Assembly (NCBI GenBank): GCA_020725405.1
Contig: DYFB01000033.1
Coordinates: 1 to 54,889 of the forward strand
Origin: Symbiobacterium sp.
Lineage (GTDB): Bacteria > Bacillota > Sulfobacillia > UBA995 > UBA9673
DNA: 54,889 nucleotides
Direction of reading: 5' to 3'
Shown here: in pieces, positions 8,926-17,650 of the stretch
How the letters are laid out: each line of letters starts with the position of its first letter
Position numbering within the stretch: position 1 is the stretch's first letter
Position numbers and translations under genes: made by a program
Notes under the pieces: model-generated
What the model saw: only the letters and a program-made list of their open reading frames with translations
The model's database searches: none
Told to the model about the DNA's origin: nothing

Positions 8926-9771
8926 TTGAACTACTTCAGCCGGTACCGCAAATTCGTGGCCGCCGTGGTCACCCTCGTCGTCCTGGTGGCCCTCATGGGC
9001 GTGACGGCACGGGAGCGCGAGCGGGTCATGCTCCTCAAGCAGGCCCTCATCGAGGCTGTGGCTCCCGTCCAGGGATGGTTCAGCGCCCTGGCCTCCGGCA
9101 TCCGGGGGGGGATAGCCGATCTCCAGGCCATAGGCCGCCTCCGGGACGAGAACCTCGAGCTCAGGGCCAAGCTCGAGGCCTATGACGCTCTCCTGAACCG
9201 CCTGCGGGAGACCGAGACGGAGAACGAGCGTCTCCGGACCCTTGTCGGCTTCACCCGCTCGGTGGAGTACGAGTGGGTCGCCGCCCGGGTCGTGGCCCGG
9301 AACCCGGACAACTGGTTCAGCCGCCTGACCATCAACCGGGGGAGCCTCCACGGCATCGCCAAGGACATGCCCGTCGTCACCCACCAGGGCGTGGTCGGTC
9401 GGGTCGTCGAGGTCTCGGCCAACGTCTCGGTCGTCCAGCTCCTCACCGACCGCGGCTCGGGAGTCGGCGCCCTCGTCCAGCTCTCGCGCGACGCCGGAAT
9501 CGCCAGCGGGCAGGGTGCGCAGTCCCCCTTCCTATCAATGATGCTCTTCGCCCGCGACGCGGTCGTCAACGAGGGTGACGTCATCGTCACCTCCGGGCTC
9601 GGGGAGATCTATCCGCCGGGCCTCTACATCGGACGGGTGGTCGAGGTCCGCCGCGAGCACTACGGGCTTATCAAGTACGCTCTAGTCCGCCCCGGGGTCG
9701 AGTTCGGGCGCCTGGAGGAGGTCCTGGTCATCACCAACAGCGCCGCCCTGCGGGAAGGCGGGGGACCGTGA
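8926..9771 (+). CDS. mreC: Rod-shape-determining protein MreC
   Basis: 281 residues: one N-terminal transmembrane helix (about residues 9-28), a coiled coil (about 55-105, rich in Leu/Glu/Arg) and the periplasmic-type double beta-barrel domain with the MreC hallmarks NRGSLHGIAKDMPVVT, GVVGRVVEVS and TSGLGEIYPPGLYIGRV. Links MreB to the wall-synthesis enzymes. The TTG start has GGGGGAG 8 bases upstream. Confidence 0.95.
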   Translation: MNYFSRYRKFVAAVVTLVVLVALMGVTARERERVMLLKQALIEAVAPVQGWFSALASGIRGGIADLQAIGRLRDENLELRAKLEAYDALLNRLRETETENERLRTLVGFTRSVEYEWVAARVVARNPDNWFSRLTINRGSLHGIAKDMPVVTHQGVVGRVVEVSANVSVVQLLTDRGSGVGALVQLSRDAGIASGQGAQSPFLSMMLFARDAVVNEGDVIVTSGLGEIYPPGLYIGRVVEVRREHYGLIKYALVRPGVEFGRLEEVLVITNSAALREGGGP

Positions 9772-9829
9772 GGCCGCGGCCGACGCCGGGGCCCGCGGCG
9801 GGGCCGGCTGGGCGGGGAGGGTCCGACCG

Positions 9830-10402
9830 GTGACTCAGCCTGACTGGTTCGCGAGCCTCCGCTCCCGTCACTGGGTCCTGGGCCTGTCCGTCCTGGGGGC
9901 CCTGCTCCTGCAGGGTGCGGCTTTCCCCCACCTGACGGTGTTCGGGACCAAGCCCGACCTGATGATGATCGTCGTCGCCTGCTGGGCCCTCCTCTACGGC
10001 CCGCAGGAGGGTTTCCTGGCCGGTCTCGGTGCGGGTCTCCTGCAGGACGTCGTCTTCGGCCAGTACGTCGGGCTCTTCGCCCTGGCCAAGTGCCTGGCGG
10101 GGTTCGGGCTGGGCGTAGCTGGCGGCAAGATATTCCGGGAGTCGGTCTGGGTTTCGACGGGGGCCGCCGGCGTCGGGATCCTGGTCCATGAGGTCATCGT
10201 CTGGGCCTGCCTCCGGGGGCTCGGCCTACCGGCCCCGGGCCTGGCCCTCGTGACGACGGCCCTGCCGGGAGCGCTCTACAGCATGATTCTGACCCCGCTC
10301 GTTTTCCGGAGGTTCCTCGTCTACCGCCTGGCCGAGTGGGCCAGGGAGAAGGAGATGTCGGCCGCGGGCCCCGGCTCCAGCCCCGGGGCAGCCCGGCGCT
10401 AG
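9830..10402 (+). CDS. mreD: Rod-shape-determining protein MreD
   Basis: 190-residue hydrophobic protein with about five to six membrane spans, of typical MreD size and located between mreC and pbp2. It contains the family-like segments LQGAAFPHLTVFGTKPDLMMIVV and GFLAGLGAGLLQDVVFGQYVG. The GTG start has GGGGAGG 9 bases upstream. Part of the elongasome membrane complex. Confidence 0.92.
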   Translation: MTQPDWFASLRSRHWVLGLSVLGALLLQGAAFPHLTVFGTKPDLMMIVVACWALLYGPQEGFLAGLGAGLLQDVVFGQYVGLFALAKCLAGFGLGVAGGKIFRESVWVSTGAAGVGILVHEVIVWACLRGLGLPAPGLALVTTALPGALYSMILTPLVFRRFLVYRLAEWAREKEMSAAGPGSSPGAARR

Positions 10403-10415
10403 GGAGGGAGAGACT

Positions 10416-12305
10416 GTGGACAAGGGCCGCGTGGAGAGACGCTTCGCCGTTTACGTCCTCGTCCTGGTCGTAGTCTTCCTGACCCTGGGCGGGCGTCTGG
10501 CCTATCTTCAGGTCATCCGGGGGGAGTACTTCTCGGAGCTCTCCTACCAGAACCGCATCCGGATCCTGACCCTGACGGCTCCCCGAGGGCCCATCTACGA
10601 CCGCTACGGCCAGCTCATTGCGGCCACCCGCCCCGCCTTCGCCGTGTCGGTCATGGAGCTCGGCAGCCGCGAGGACATGGACCGGACCATCGCCGGTCTG
10701 GCCGAGCTTCTCGGCGTCACCGAGGACAGCATCAGGGAGAAGATACGGAAGCACCAGCGGCCCTTCGAGCCGGTGCGTATCGCCACCGACATCTCTCCCG
10801 AGGTTCACACCCGCATCGTCGAGAGTCGGGACAGCCTTCCGGGGGTCATCATCGAGACCCTGCCCGTGCGGGATTACGTCCACGGCTCGATGGCCGCCCA
10901 CCTCTTCGGCTACGTGTCGGAGATATCGGCCGCGGAGCTGGCCAAACCGGTCTGGGAGGGCTACCGCGCCGGCGACGTCATCGGCAAGACCGGCCTCGAG
11001 CGGCGCTACGACTTCGAGCTCCGCGGCCAGGACGGGGGCCAGCAGGTCGAGGTGGACGTCGGCGGGCACCTCGTGGATGTCCTGGGCGAGATCCCGCCGG
11101 TCGTCGGGCAGGGCCTTGTCCTGACCATCGACGCCGAGCTCCAGCGGGTGGCCGAGGAGTTCTTCGACGTCTGGATGGAGAGGGTCCGGACCGGGAAGGG
11201 ACTGGCCCAGGCCTTCCCGGACGCCAACCGCGGGGCCGTGGTGGTCATGAAGGTCGACACCGGAGAGATTCTGGCCATGTTCAGCCGGCCGGCCTTCGAC
11301 CCGAACCTCTTTGCCACGGGCATTGACGCCGCGACCTACCGGGCCCTCATCGGCGACCCGCACAAGCCCTTCCTCAACCGCGCCCTCGAGGGGCTCTACC
11401 CGCCGGGCTCGACCTTCAAGATGGTCACCGCGGCCGCGGCCCTCGAGGAGGGTAAGACCACGCCCGGGTTCACCATCTACGACTCAGGCGTCTACCCGTA
11501 CGGGAACGTCGTCTTCCGGTGCTGGCGCTCTTCCGGGCACGGCCGGGTCGACCTGCGGGCGGCCCTCAAGTACTCCTGCAACACCTACTTCTACGAGATG
11601 GGCCGGAGGCTCGCCCCCGAACGGCGCAACGACCCGCCGCAAACCCTCATCGAGTGGGCCGAGCGCTTCGGCCTCGGCCTCCCGACAGGTATCGATCTGG
11701 CCCTCCCCGGCGAGCAGGCCGAGGCGCGGGGGGTCATCGCCGGGAGGGACAACCCGCTGGGCTGGCAGGGCGGGATGACCCTCCAGGCGGCCATCGGTCA
11801 GGGTCACGTCTTCAGCCCGATCCAGATGGCCGTGTACGCGGCGGCCCTCGCCAACGGCGGCACCCGGCTCGTCCCCCAGGTCGTCAAGCAGATCCTGTCG
11901 CCGGAGGGGAAGGTCCTCTGGGAGATGCAGCCCCAGGAGGCCGGCCTGGTCGGCCTGTCTCCGGACACGCTCCGGGAGATTCGCGAGGGTATGCTGGCCT
12001 CGGCCGTCGAGCTGTCTGGACCGGCCGGACCGGGGACGTCGGCCTGGCTCTTCCACAACTTCCCCATCCAGGTGGCGGGTAAGACCGGGACGGCCCAGGC
12101 CCCCGGCGGCGACGGGCACGCCTGGTACGTGGCTTTCGCCCCCTACGATAAGCCGGAGATAGCGGTTGTCGTCCTCGTCGAGAGGGGCGGCTCGGGGAGC
12201 ACGGCCGCGGCTCCCGTGGCCAAGGCCATCTTCGAGCAGTACTTCGGGCTCAACGCCGGGTCCCGCCCGCGTCCTCCCAGCGAGCTCCCGAGCGGCGGCG
12301 ACTGA
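10416..12305 (+). CDS. mrdA: Penicillin-binding protein 2 (elongasome transpeptidase)
   Basis: 629-residue class B PBP that cross-links lateral-wall peptidoglycan with RodA. An N-terminal membrane helix (about residues 8-30) is followed by the PBP dimerisation domain and a transpeptidase domain with the three active-site motifs: STFK (about 331-334), SCN (about 387-389) and KTG (about 555-557, in AGKTGTAQ). Starts at GTG 13 bases after mreD, behind GGGAGGGAG. The C-terminal tail is Pro/Ser-rich. The partner glycosyltransferase rodA lies 2 kb downstream. Confidence 0.95.
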   Translation: MDKGRVERRFAVYVLVLVVVFLTLGGRLAYLQVIRGEYFSELSYQNRIRILTLTAPRGPIYDRYGQLIAATRPAFAVSVMELGSREDMDRTIAGLAELLGVTEDSIREKIRKHQRPFEPVRIATDISPEVHTRIVESRDSLPGVIIETLPVRDYVHGSMAAHLFGYVSEISAAELAKPVWEGYRAGDVIGKTGLERRYDFELRGQDGGQQVEVDVGGHLVDVLGEIPPVVGQGLVLTIDAELQRVAEEFFDVWMERVRTGKGLAQAFPDANRGAVVVMKVDTGEILAMFSRPAFDPNLFATGIDAATYRALIGDPHKPFLNRALEGLYPPGSTFKMVTAAAALEEGKTTPGFTIYDSGVYPYGNVVFRCWRSSGHGRVDLRAALKYSCNTYFYEMGRRLAPERRNDPPQTLIEWAERFGLGLPTGIDLALPGEQAEARGVIAGRDNPLGWQGGMTLQAAIGQGHVFSPIQMAVYAAALANGGTRLVPQVVKQILSPEGKVLWEMQPQEAGLVGLSPDTLREIREGMLASAVELSGPAGPGTSAWLFHNFPIQVAGKTGTAQAPGGDGHAWYVAFAPYDKPEIAVVVLVERGGSGSTAAAPVAKAIFEQYFGLNAGSRPRPPSELPSGGD

Positions 12306-12373
12306 GACGGCCCGCGGTCTGGTGTCGTTTCTGGTCGTTAATTGCTGAGCATGACCGCCTGTCTTCGAGCGTC

Positions 12374-12402
12374 TTAGACGCCTTTCCATGGCAGGATATG
12401 TT
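12374..12402 (+). promoter_or_regulatory. Possible sigma-A promoter upstream of minCDE-rodA
   Basis: TTAGAC (12374-12379) and TATGTT (12397-12402) are separated by 17 bases inside an AT-richer stretch between pbp2 and minC. Each element deviates from consensus at two or so positions, so this is a plausible, not certain, promoter for minCDE-rodA. Confidence 0.4.
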
Positions 12403-12446
12403 AAGGGCTTGCCGAACCTTCCCAGTCCCGAGGCCGGGGCGGGGAG

Positions 12447-13223
12447 GTGAGGGCCGTAGGTACCAGCGACCGGGCTCGCAGGACCGGGCCGGCCAGGACC
12501 GGCGGCAAGGGCAGGGAGGAGCCCGAGATCCTGGAGGGTCTCGCGCGGGATATCGTCTCGCGTCTCAGCGCGACTCTCTTCGCTGAGGACGATGTCCCGG
12601 TCTTCGCCCGCACTCGGGGCGAGCCGGCGACGGAGGCCGAGGAGCCTCCCCTCGCCGGGCGTCCCCGTGCGGGCGAGGATGTCGTGACCCGCCGCGAGCG
12701 CCCGGACCTCTCCGGGGAGACCCCGCCGGCCCGGGCGGCCGGGCGGGAGTCCGGGTTCAGGCGGGACCTCCCGGCCGGCGGGCGTCCCGTTCTGCGCGCC
12801 CTCGACCCGGCCGGGACCGACCGGCCGGCCCTCCTGGTCCGGGGGACGGTGCGCTCCGGCCGGCAGGTGCGCCACAACGGTGACATAGTCGTGCTCGGTG
12901 ACGTCAACCCGGGGGCCCAGGTCGTCGCGGCCCGCGACATCGTCGTCATGGGCACGCTCCGCGGGATGGCTCACGCCGGAGCCACCGGGGACCATACGGC
13001 CGTCGTGGCCGCCTTCCGCCTGTGCCCGACCCAATTGAGGATAGCTAGCTATGTGGCAAGGCCGCCGGAAGAACCCGGCGGACATCCAGAATACCCCGAG
13101 CTGGCTCTCGTCCGCGACGGGGTTGTCGTTGTCCGGCCCCTCACAACGGGCATGCTCTCACGGCTGGGGCCTGACAGCCTATCATCCGACCCGGTCTCCT
13201 CAACGATCCGGCGGGGTCCCTGA
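12447..13223 (+). CDS. minC: Septum-site-determining protein MinC (C-terminal domain only recognisable)
   Basis: 258 residues. Residues about 129-205 are a clear MinC C-terminal beta-helix domain (VRGTVRSGRQVRHNGDIVVL, GDVNPGAQVVA, GTLRGMAHAG, PTQLRIA), the part that dimerises and binds MinD. The first 128 residues are Arg/Glu/Pro-rich and do not look like the usual MinC N-terminal FtsZ-inhibiting fold. Directly upstream of minD and minE. The GTG start is uncertain because GGGGAGG abuts it. Either the N-domain has diverged beyond recognition or it was replaced by a disordered segment. Confidence 0.85.
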   Translation: MRAVGTSDRARRTGPARTGGKGREEPEILEGLARDIVSRLSATLFAEDDVPVFARTRGEPATEAEEPPLAGRPRAGEDVVTRRERPDLSGETPPARAAGRESGFRRDLPAGGRPVLRALDPAGTDRPALLVRGTVRSGRQVRHNGDIVVLGDVNPGAQVVAARDIVVMGTLRGMAHAGATGDHTAVVAAFRLCPTQLRIASYVARPPEEPGGHPEYPELALVRDGVVVVRPLTTGMLSRLGPDSLSSDPVSSTIRRGP

Positions 13224-13261
13224 CGGGGAAGCAGCGATGTCGAGCAGCGGAGGAGAAACCG

Positions 13262-14071
13262 ATGAGACAGCCCGGTCAGGTAATCGTGATCACGTCGGGG
13301 AAGGGGGGTGTCGGTAAGACCACGGCCACGGCCAACATCGGGACGGCCCTGGCCCTCCTGGGACACCGGGTGGCTCTGGTCGACGCCGACATCGGTCTCA
13401 GGAACCTGGACGTCGTCATGGGGCTCGAGAACCGCATCGTCTACGACCTCGTCGATGTCGTGGAAGGCTTCGCCAGAGTCCGCCAGGCCCTCATCAAGGA
13501 CAAGCGCTTCGAGGGCCTCTATCTTCTTCCGGCCGCCCAGACCAGGGATAAGTCGGCGGTGAGCCCCCTCCAGATGAAGTCGGTCTGCGACGAACTCAAG
13601 GCGGACTTCGATTTCGTCATCGTCGACTCTCCGGCAGGGATAGAGCAGGGGTTCCGGAACGCCATCGCCGGCGCGGAGAGAGCAGTCATCGTCACCACGC
13701 CCGAGGTGGCCGCCGTGCGTGACGCCGACCGCATCATCGGTCTCCTGGAAGCCGACGGCATGGCCGAGCCCCAGCTCATCCTGAACCGCATCAGGCACCA
13801 GATGGTCCGCCGGGGCGACATGATGGACATCGACGACGTCATCGAGATTCTGGCCATCGACCTCCTGGGCATCGTCCCGGAGGACGAGGCCATCATCGTC
13901 AGCACCAACCGGGGAGACCCGGCGGTGACCTCCTCGGCTTCCCGCGCCGGCCTGGCCTTCAAGAACATCGCCAGGAGACTGCGGGGCGAGGTCGTCCCCT
14001 TCCTGCAGCTGGACGAAGCTCGCGGTCTCCTCGCCCGTCTGTCGAGAATAATGAAGCTTAGCTCAGGGTAG
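13262..14071 (+). CDS. minD: Septum-site-determining ATPase MinD
   Basis: 269-residue ParA/MinD ATPase that recruits MinC to the membrane. Deviant Walker A GKGGVGKTT at residues 13-21, switch I DADIGLRNLDVVMGLE, switch II FVIVDSPAGIEQGF, and a C-terminal amphipathic membrane-targeting helix (LLARLSRIMKLSS). The ATG has GGAGGAG upstream. Confidence 0.97.
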   Translation: MRQPGQVIVITSGKGGVGKTTATANIGTALALLGHRVALVDADIGLRNLDVVMGLENRIVYDLVDVVEGFARVRQALIKDKRFEGLYLLPAAQTRDKSAVSPLQMKSVCDELKADFDFVIVDSPAGIEQGFRNAIAGAERAVIVTTPEVAAVRDADRIIGLLEADGMAEPQLILNRIRHQMVRRGDMMDIDDVIEILAIDLLGIVPEDEAIIVSTNRGDPAVTSSASRAGLAFKNIARRLRGEVVPFLQLDEARGLLARLSRIMKLSSG

Positions 14072-14082
14072 AGGTGGATCCG

Positions 14083-14331
14083 ATGCCCGCGTCGGGCCAG
14101 GCCTCGGCGAGCAAGGACGTGGCTCGCGAGCGTTTGAAAATAGTGCTAGTCCAGGACCGGGCGGAGGCGAATCGCGGGTTTCTGGAGAAGATTAAGCGCG
14201 AGCTCATCGAGGTCGTCGGCCGCTACGCCGACCTCGACCCGGGGTCGGTCGAGGTCAAGGTGTCCCGCTCCGACCGCGAGAGCATCCTGGTGGCGCGTTT
14301 TCCGCTGCGGAGCCTCAGAAGGACGACCTAG
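14083..14331 (+). CDS. minE: Cell division topological specificity factor MinE
   Basis: 82 residues with the MinE core: an N-terminal amphipathic region, ARERLKIVLVQDRA (MinD-stimulating beta/helix segment) and the C-terminal dimerisation region KRELIEVVGRYADLDPGSVEVKV. ATG 14083 is preferred since AGAGGTGG lies 5 bases upstream; GTG 14074 would add three residues. Having MinE rather than DivIVA as the Min organiser differs from B. subtilis and implies MinCDE oscillation. Confidence 0.93.
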   Translation: MPASGQASASKDVARERLKIVLVQDRAEANRGFLEKIKRELIEVVGRYADLDPGSVEVKVSRSDRESILVARFPLRSLRRTT

Positions 14332-14338
14332 AGCCTTG

Positions 14339-15472
14339 ATGTCCTACCGTCGCCTCATCAAGGATATGGACTTCACCCTGCTCGCCGCCGTGCTCCTTCT
14401 CATCGGGTTCGGAGTGGTAGTGCAGGCCAGCGCCACGACGAACATGCCCGTCGGCGGCGACCCCTGGTACTACACCAAGCGCCAGGCCCTCTACGCCGGG
14501 GTAGGGCTGGTGACGATGTTCGCCGTCATGGCCGTCGACTACCGCACCTTCGCCCGCTGGTACAAGGTCATCTACGTCGGCAACGTCGGGCTTCTGGGTC
14601 TGGTCATCCTGGCCGGCCACGCGGCCATGGGGGCCCAGAGGTGGTTCAGGATCGGCCCCTTCTCCGTCCAACCCTCCGAGTTCGCCAAGGTGGCCATCAT
14701 CCTGACCCTGGCCGCGCTCCTCAGCCGCCGGGTCGACCGTCTGGAGCGCTGGACCGACCTCGTCGTTCCTTTCGTTCACACCGGACTCCCGATGGTCATC
14801 ATCCTGACCCAGCCTGACCTCGGGACCTCGCTCGTCTTCACCGCCATCCTTCTGGGCATGCTCTTCATCGCCGGCGCCCGGTGGACCCACCTGGTCACCA
14901 TCTACGGCGGGGGCCTGGCCGCCGCGGTCACCTGGGTCATCCTCCACCTTCAGTACGGGGTCTGGATACCCCTCAAGACCTACCAGCTCAACCGGCTCAT
15001 CGTCTTCGCCCGTCCCAACGTCGACCCGCTCGGGGCGGGGTACCACATCAAGCAAGCCCTCGTCGCCATCGGCTCCGGGCGCATCCTGGGGAAGGGGCTG
15101 TTCACCGGAACCCAGAGCCGACTCCGCTTCCTTCCCATGCAGCACACCGATTTCGTCTTCGCCGTGGTCGGAGAGGAGCTCGGGTTCGTGGGGGCTATCG
15201 TCCTGCTCGGCCTGTTCCTCGTCATCATCTGGCGGGGAGTGCGCATCGCCGCCGAGGCCAAGGACGCCTACGGCACCCTGGTGGCCACTGGGATCGTCTC
15301 TCTCTTCGCCTTCCACGTCCTCGTCAACGTCGGCATGACCATCGGGGTCATGCCGATCACCGGCATCCCCCTCCCGTTCATCAGCAACGGCGGGAGCGCC
15401 ATGGTGACCTACTGCGCGGCGGTCGGACTCCTTCTGGGCATCCACTTCCGCCGGCGGGCCATCAGCTTCTAG
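14339..15472 (+). CDS. rodA: Rod-shape-determining SEDS glycosyltransferase RodA
   Basis: 377-residue polytopic protein (about ten membrane helices) of the SEDS family, the peptidoglycan polymerase that works with PBP2. Seen: AMGAQRWFRIGPFSVQPSEF, ITQPDLGTSLVF-type segment (LTQPDLGTS), GRILGKGLF, LPMQHTDFVFAVVGEELGF and PITGIPLPFISNGGSA. The start is ATG 14339 or the in-frame TTG just before it. It follows minE by 7 bases, forming a minCDE-rodA unit. Confidence 0.94.
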   Translation: MSYRRLIKDMDFTLLAAVLLLIGFGVVVQASATTNMPVGGDPWYYTKRQALYAGVGLVTMFAVMAVDYRTFARWYKVIYVGNVGLLGLVILAGHAAMGAQRWFRIGPFSVQPSEFAKVAIILTLAALLSRRVDRLERWTDLVVPFVHTGLPMVIILTQPDLGTSLVFTAILLGMLFIAGARWTHLVTIYGGGLAAAVTWVILHLQYGVWIPLKTYQLNRLIVFARPNVDPLGAGYHIKQALVAIGSGRILGKGLFTGTQSRLRFLPMQHTDFVFAVVGEELGFVGAIVLLGLFLVIIWRGVRIAAEAKDAYGTLVATGIVSLFAFHVLVNVGMTIGVMPITGIPLPFISNGGSAMVTYCAAVGLLLGIHFRRRAISF

Positions 15473-15490
15473 CTGTGCTACCTGTGCTAC
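15473..15490. repeat. 9-bp tandem repeat with possible -10 element
   Basis: CTGTGCTAC occurs twice in immediate tandem just after rodA; the second copy runs into TACAAT (15488-15493), a good -10 hexamer, in one of the few AT-richer patches here. No convincing -35 is visible 16-18 bases upstream. It could be a promoter or operator for the DUF2207 gene. Confidence 0.35.
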
Positions 15491-15533
15491 AATTAGTGAG
15501 GTAAGCCAGGTACCCCCCGAGGAGGTCGTGGTC

Positions 15534-17564
15534 TTGTCCCGATTCCTCGCTCCGGCTTGCCCCAGGCTTCGCCCCGCTGCCTTCCAAGCCCGATGCGGTC
15601 ATCGCTGCTCCCGATCTCTCGCCCTGTCCGGCGTCGCCTTTCTTCTGGCCCTGTCGCTCGCGGTCGCTTTTCCCGGTGCCCGGCCCCTCCTGGCGGCGGG
15701 GTGGTCGATCAAAGAGGTGGTCATCAAGGCCAGGGTGCTCTCGAACGGCTCGATGGCCGTCACCGAGACGCGCACCTTCGTCTTCCCCGAGGAATTCCGC
15801 TGGGTGGGGCAGTGGATTCCCCTCCAGGGCTGCCGCGATATCGGGGATATCGCTGTATCCGAGGGTGACCGGGACTACGCCGAGGTCGACCGCTGGGCGA
15901 AGGACCCGGCGACCTTCCACGTCGTCCGCACCCAGGACGAGGTGACGGTTCTTATCGGCTACGAGCAGCGCGCGGGCGAGAGAACCCTTTCCTTGAGCTA
16001 TCGCGTCATCGACCCGGTTGTCGTCCACAACGACGTGGCCGAGCTCTGCTGGAAGTTCGTCGGCGAAGGCTGGGAGGTGGGCTCTCGGAGGGTGACGGTG
16101 TTCATCGACCTGCCAGCCGGAGCCGCTCCGGAAGAGATCCGGGCCTGGGCCCACGGCCCCCTGCAGGGGCGGATCTCGATCACCGACTCCCCCACCCCCG
16201 GATCCTCCCGGGTGATCCTGGAGGCCGAGAACGTCCCCGCCGGAAGCTTCGTCGAGGCCCGGGTGGTCTTTCCGGTCGGCCTGGTCCCGTTCTCGACCAA
16301 CCACTCCGGTCGTAAGGCTCTGCCCCTCATCCTGGCCGAGGAGGGGCGCTGGGCCCGGGAGGCCAACCTGAGAAGGGCCCTCCTCCGGGCCGACGCCATC
16401 GCCGGTCCACTCCTTCTCCTCTCGGCCCTCGCCCTGGCGGCCTGGGTCCTCGTCCGGTTCGGGCGCGAGTTTCCCCCGGAGCACGCCCCGACCTACTACC
16501 GCGAGCTCCCCGCGGATTACTCGCCCGCGGAGCTCGGAGTCCTCTGGAACTGGGGGAGCCCCGAGCCGGCCGACTTCACCGCCACGCTCCTCGACCTCGC
16601 CCGGCGCGGATGGATCCTCATTGAGGAGGTCCGGCGGGAAAACTCGCGCCCGTTCGGGCTCGGGGCCGCCCGGGCACCAGACTACCGCGTCTGGCGCAGG
16701 GAGGCTCCACCCGCCGGTGACGCGCTCCGCCCACACGAGAAGAGCCTCATCGGTTTCGTCTTCGGTGAGGGCGTGCGCCGGCGCTCCGGTTCCGCCCGCC
16801 GGCGGGCGGGAGGAAGCGAGGAGGCCGGCCGGCCCCCCGGGGCGGCCGGAGAGCCGGTCCTGTTCTCCGACATCAAGAGCTACGCCAGGTCCAATCCGAG
16901 CGGGATGCAGCTCTTCTTCAAGACCTGGCAGAAGCAAGTCCAGGAACTCGCCGGGCCGCGGGGGTTCTTCGATGAGGAGAGCGCCCGGGGCCGGCTCCTG
17001 ACCGCCGTCGGCGGTGTCCTCCTCCTGGCCGTGGGGGTCGGCTCCATGTTCCTCAGCCTCTTCGTGACGGGCACCGGGGCTATGGTGAGCGCCGCCGGAC
17101 TCCTCGTCGTGACCCCGTTTGCCCGCCGCCGCAGCCGGTACGGCTCCAGCCAGCACGCCCTCTGGCGGGCCTTCCGACGCTTCCTGCGGCACTTCTCCCA
17201 GCTTGACCGGGCCGAGCTGCCGGCCCTGGCCCTCTGGGACCACTATCTCGTCTACGCCGTCAGCCTCGGGGTGGCCAAAGAGGTTATCCGCCAACTCCCG
17301 CTGGCCTACCCGGAGGAAGACGTCGCCCGGACGCTCGGGCGCGGCTGGTTCATCGCGTCCCGTTCAGGAGCCCTGGCTGCCGGCCCGGCCGGGGTACCGG
17401 TCCACGCCGGCCTGACCCGCGGCCTCGAGAACCTCGCTTCCTTCACCAGCGCTCTCACGACCAGCTTCCAGGGCTCTTTTAGCTCCGGGACCGGCCGGGG
17501 CGGAGGTTTCTCCGGAGGCGGCGGTCACGGCGGCGGGGGCGGTGGGGGCCGTGCGGGCGGCTAG
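15534..17564 (+). CDS. DUF2207-domain membrane protein
   Basis: About 676 residues. N-terminal signal/anchor, then an extracytoplasmic beta-rich domain starting WSIKEVVIKARVLSNGSMAVTE (DUF2207 signature), a transmembrane helix at roughly residues 290-312, a cytoplasmic segment with SPAELGVLWNWGSPEPADFTATLLDLARRG-type helix, a pair of helices around 485-525, and a Gly-rich tail (FSGGGGHGGGGGGG). All are typical of DUF2207 proteins, whose function is not known. TTG 15534 is preferred (GGAGG 8 bases upstream); the in-frame GTG 15528 is too close to the Shine-Dalgarno. Confidence 0.85.
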   Translation: MSRFLAPACPRLRPAAFQARCGHRCSRSLALSGVAFLLALSLAVAFPGARPLLAAGWSIKEVVIKARVLSNGSMAVTETRTFVFPEEFRWVGQWIPLQGCRDIGDIAVSEGDRDYAEVDRWAKDPATFHVVRTQDEVTVLIGYEQRAGERTLSLSYRVIDPVVVHNDVAELCWKFVGEGWEVGSRRVTVFIDLPAGAAPEEIRAWAHGPLQGRISITDSPTPGSSRVILEAENVPAGSFVEARVVFPVGLVPFSTNHSGRKALPLILAEEGRWAREANLRRALLRADAIAGPLLLLSALALAAWVLVRFGREFPPEHAPTYYRELPADYSPAELGVLWNWGSPEPADFTATLLDLARRGWILIEEVRRENSRPFGLGAARAPDYRVWRREAPPAGDALRPHEKSLIGFVFGEGVRRRSGSARRRAGGSEEAGRPPGAAGEPVLFSDIKSYARSNPSGMQLFFKTWQKQVQELAGPRGFFDEESARGRLLTAVGGVLLLAVGVGSMFLSLFVTGTGAMVSAAGLLVVTPFARRRSRYGSSQHALWRAFRRFLRHFSQLDRAELPALALWDHYLVYAVSLGVAKEVIRQLPLAYPEEDVARTLGRGWFIASRSGALAAGPAGVPVHAGLTRGLENLASFTSALTTSFQGSFSSGTGRGGGFSGGGGHGGGGGGGRAGG

Positions 17565-17650
17565 GCCGCGAGACCGCGCCACGGGCCGCGCGCGCGGCCG
17601 GGCCGCGGCCGAAGGGAGGTCCCCGTGGTGCGGCGAACAAGGCGACGGGG

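Noticed and set aside
15462-17294. 610-codon minus-strand open frame opposite the DUF2207 gene
   Set aside because: Antisense shadow; low-complexity Gly/Glu/Pro/Arg sequence.
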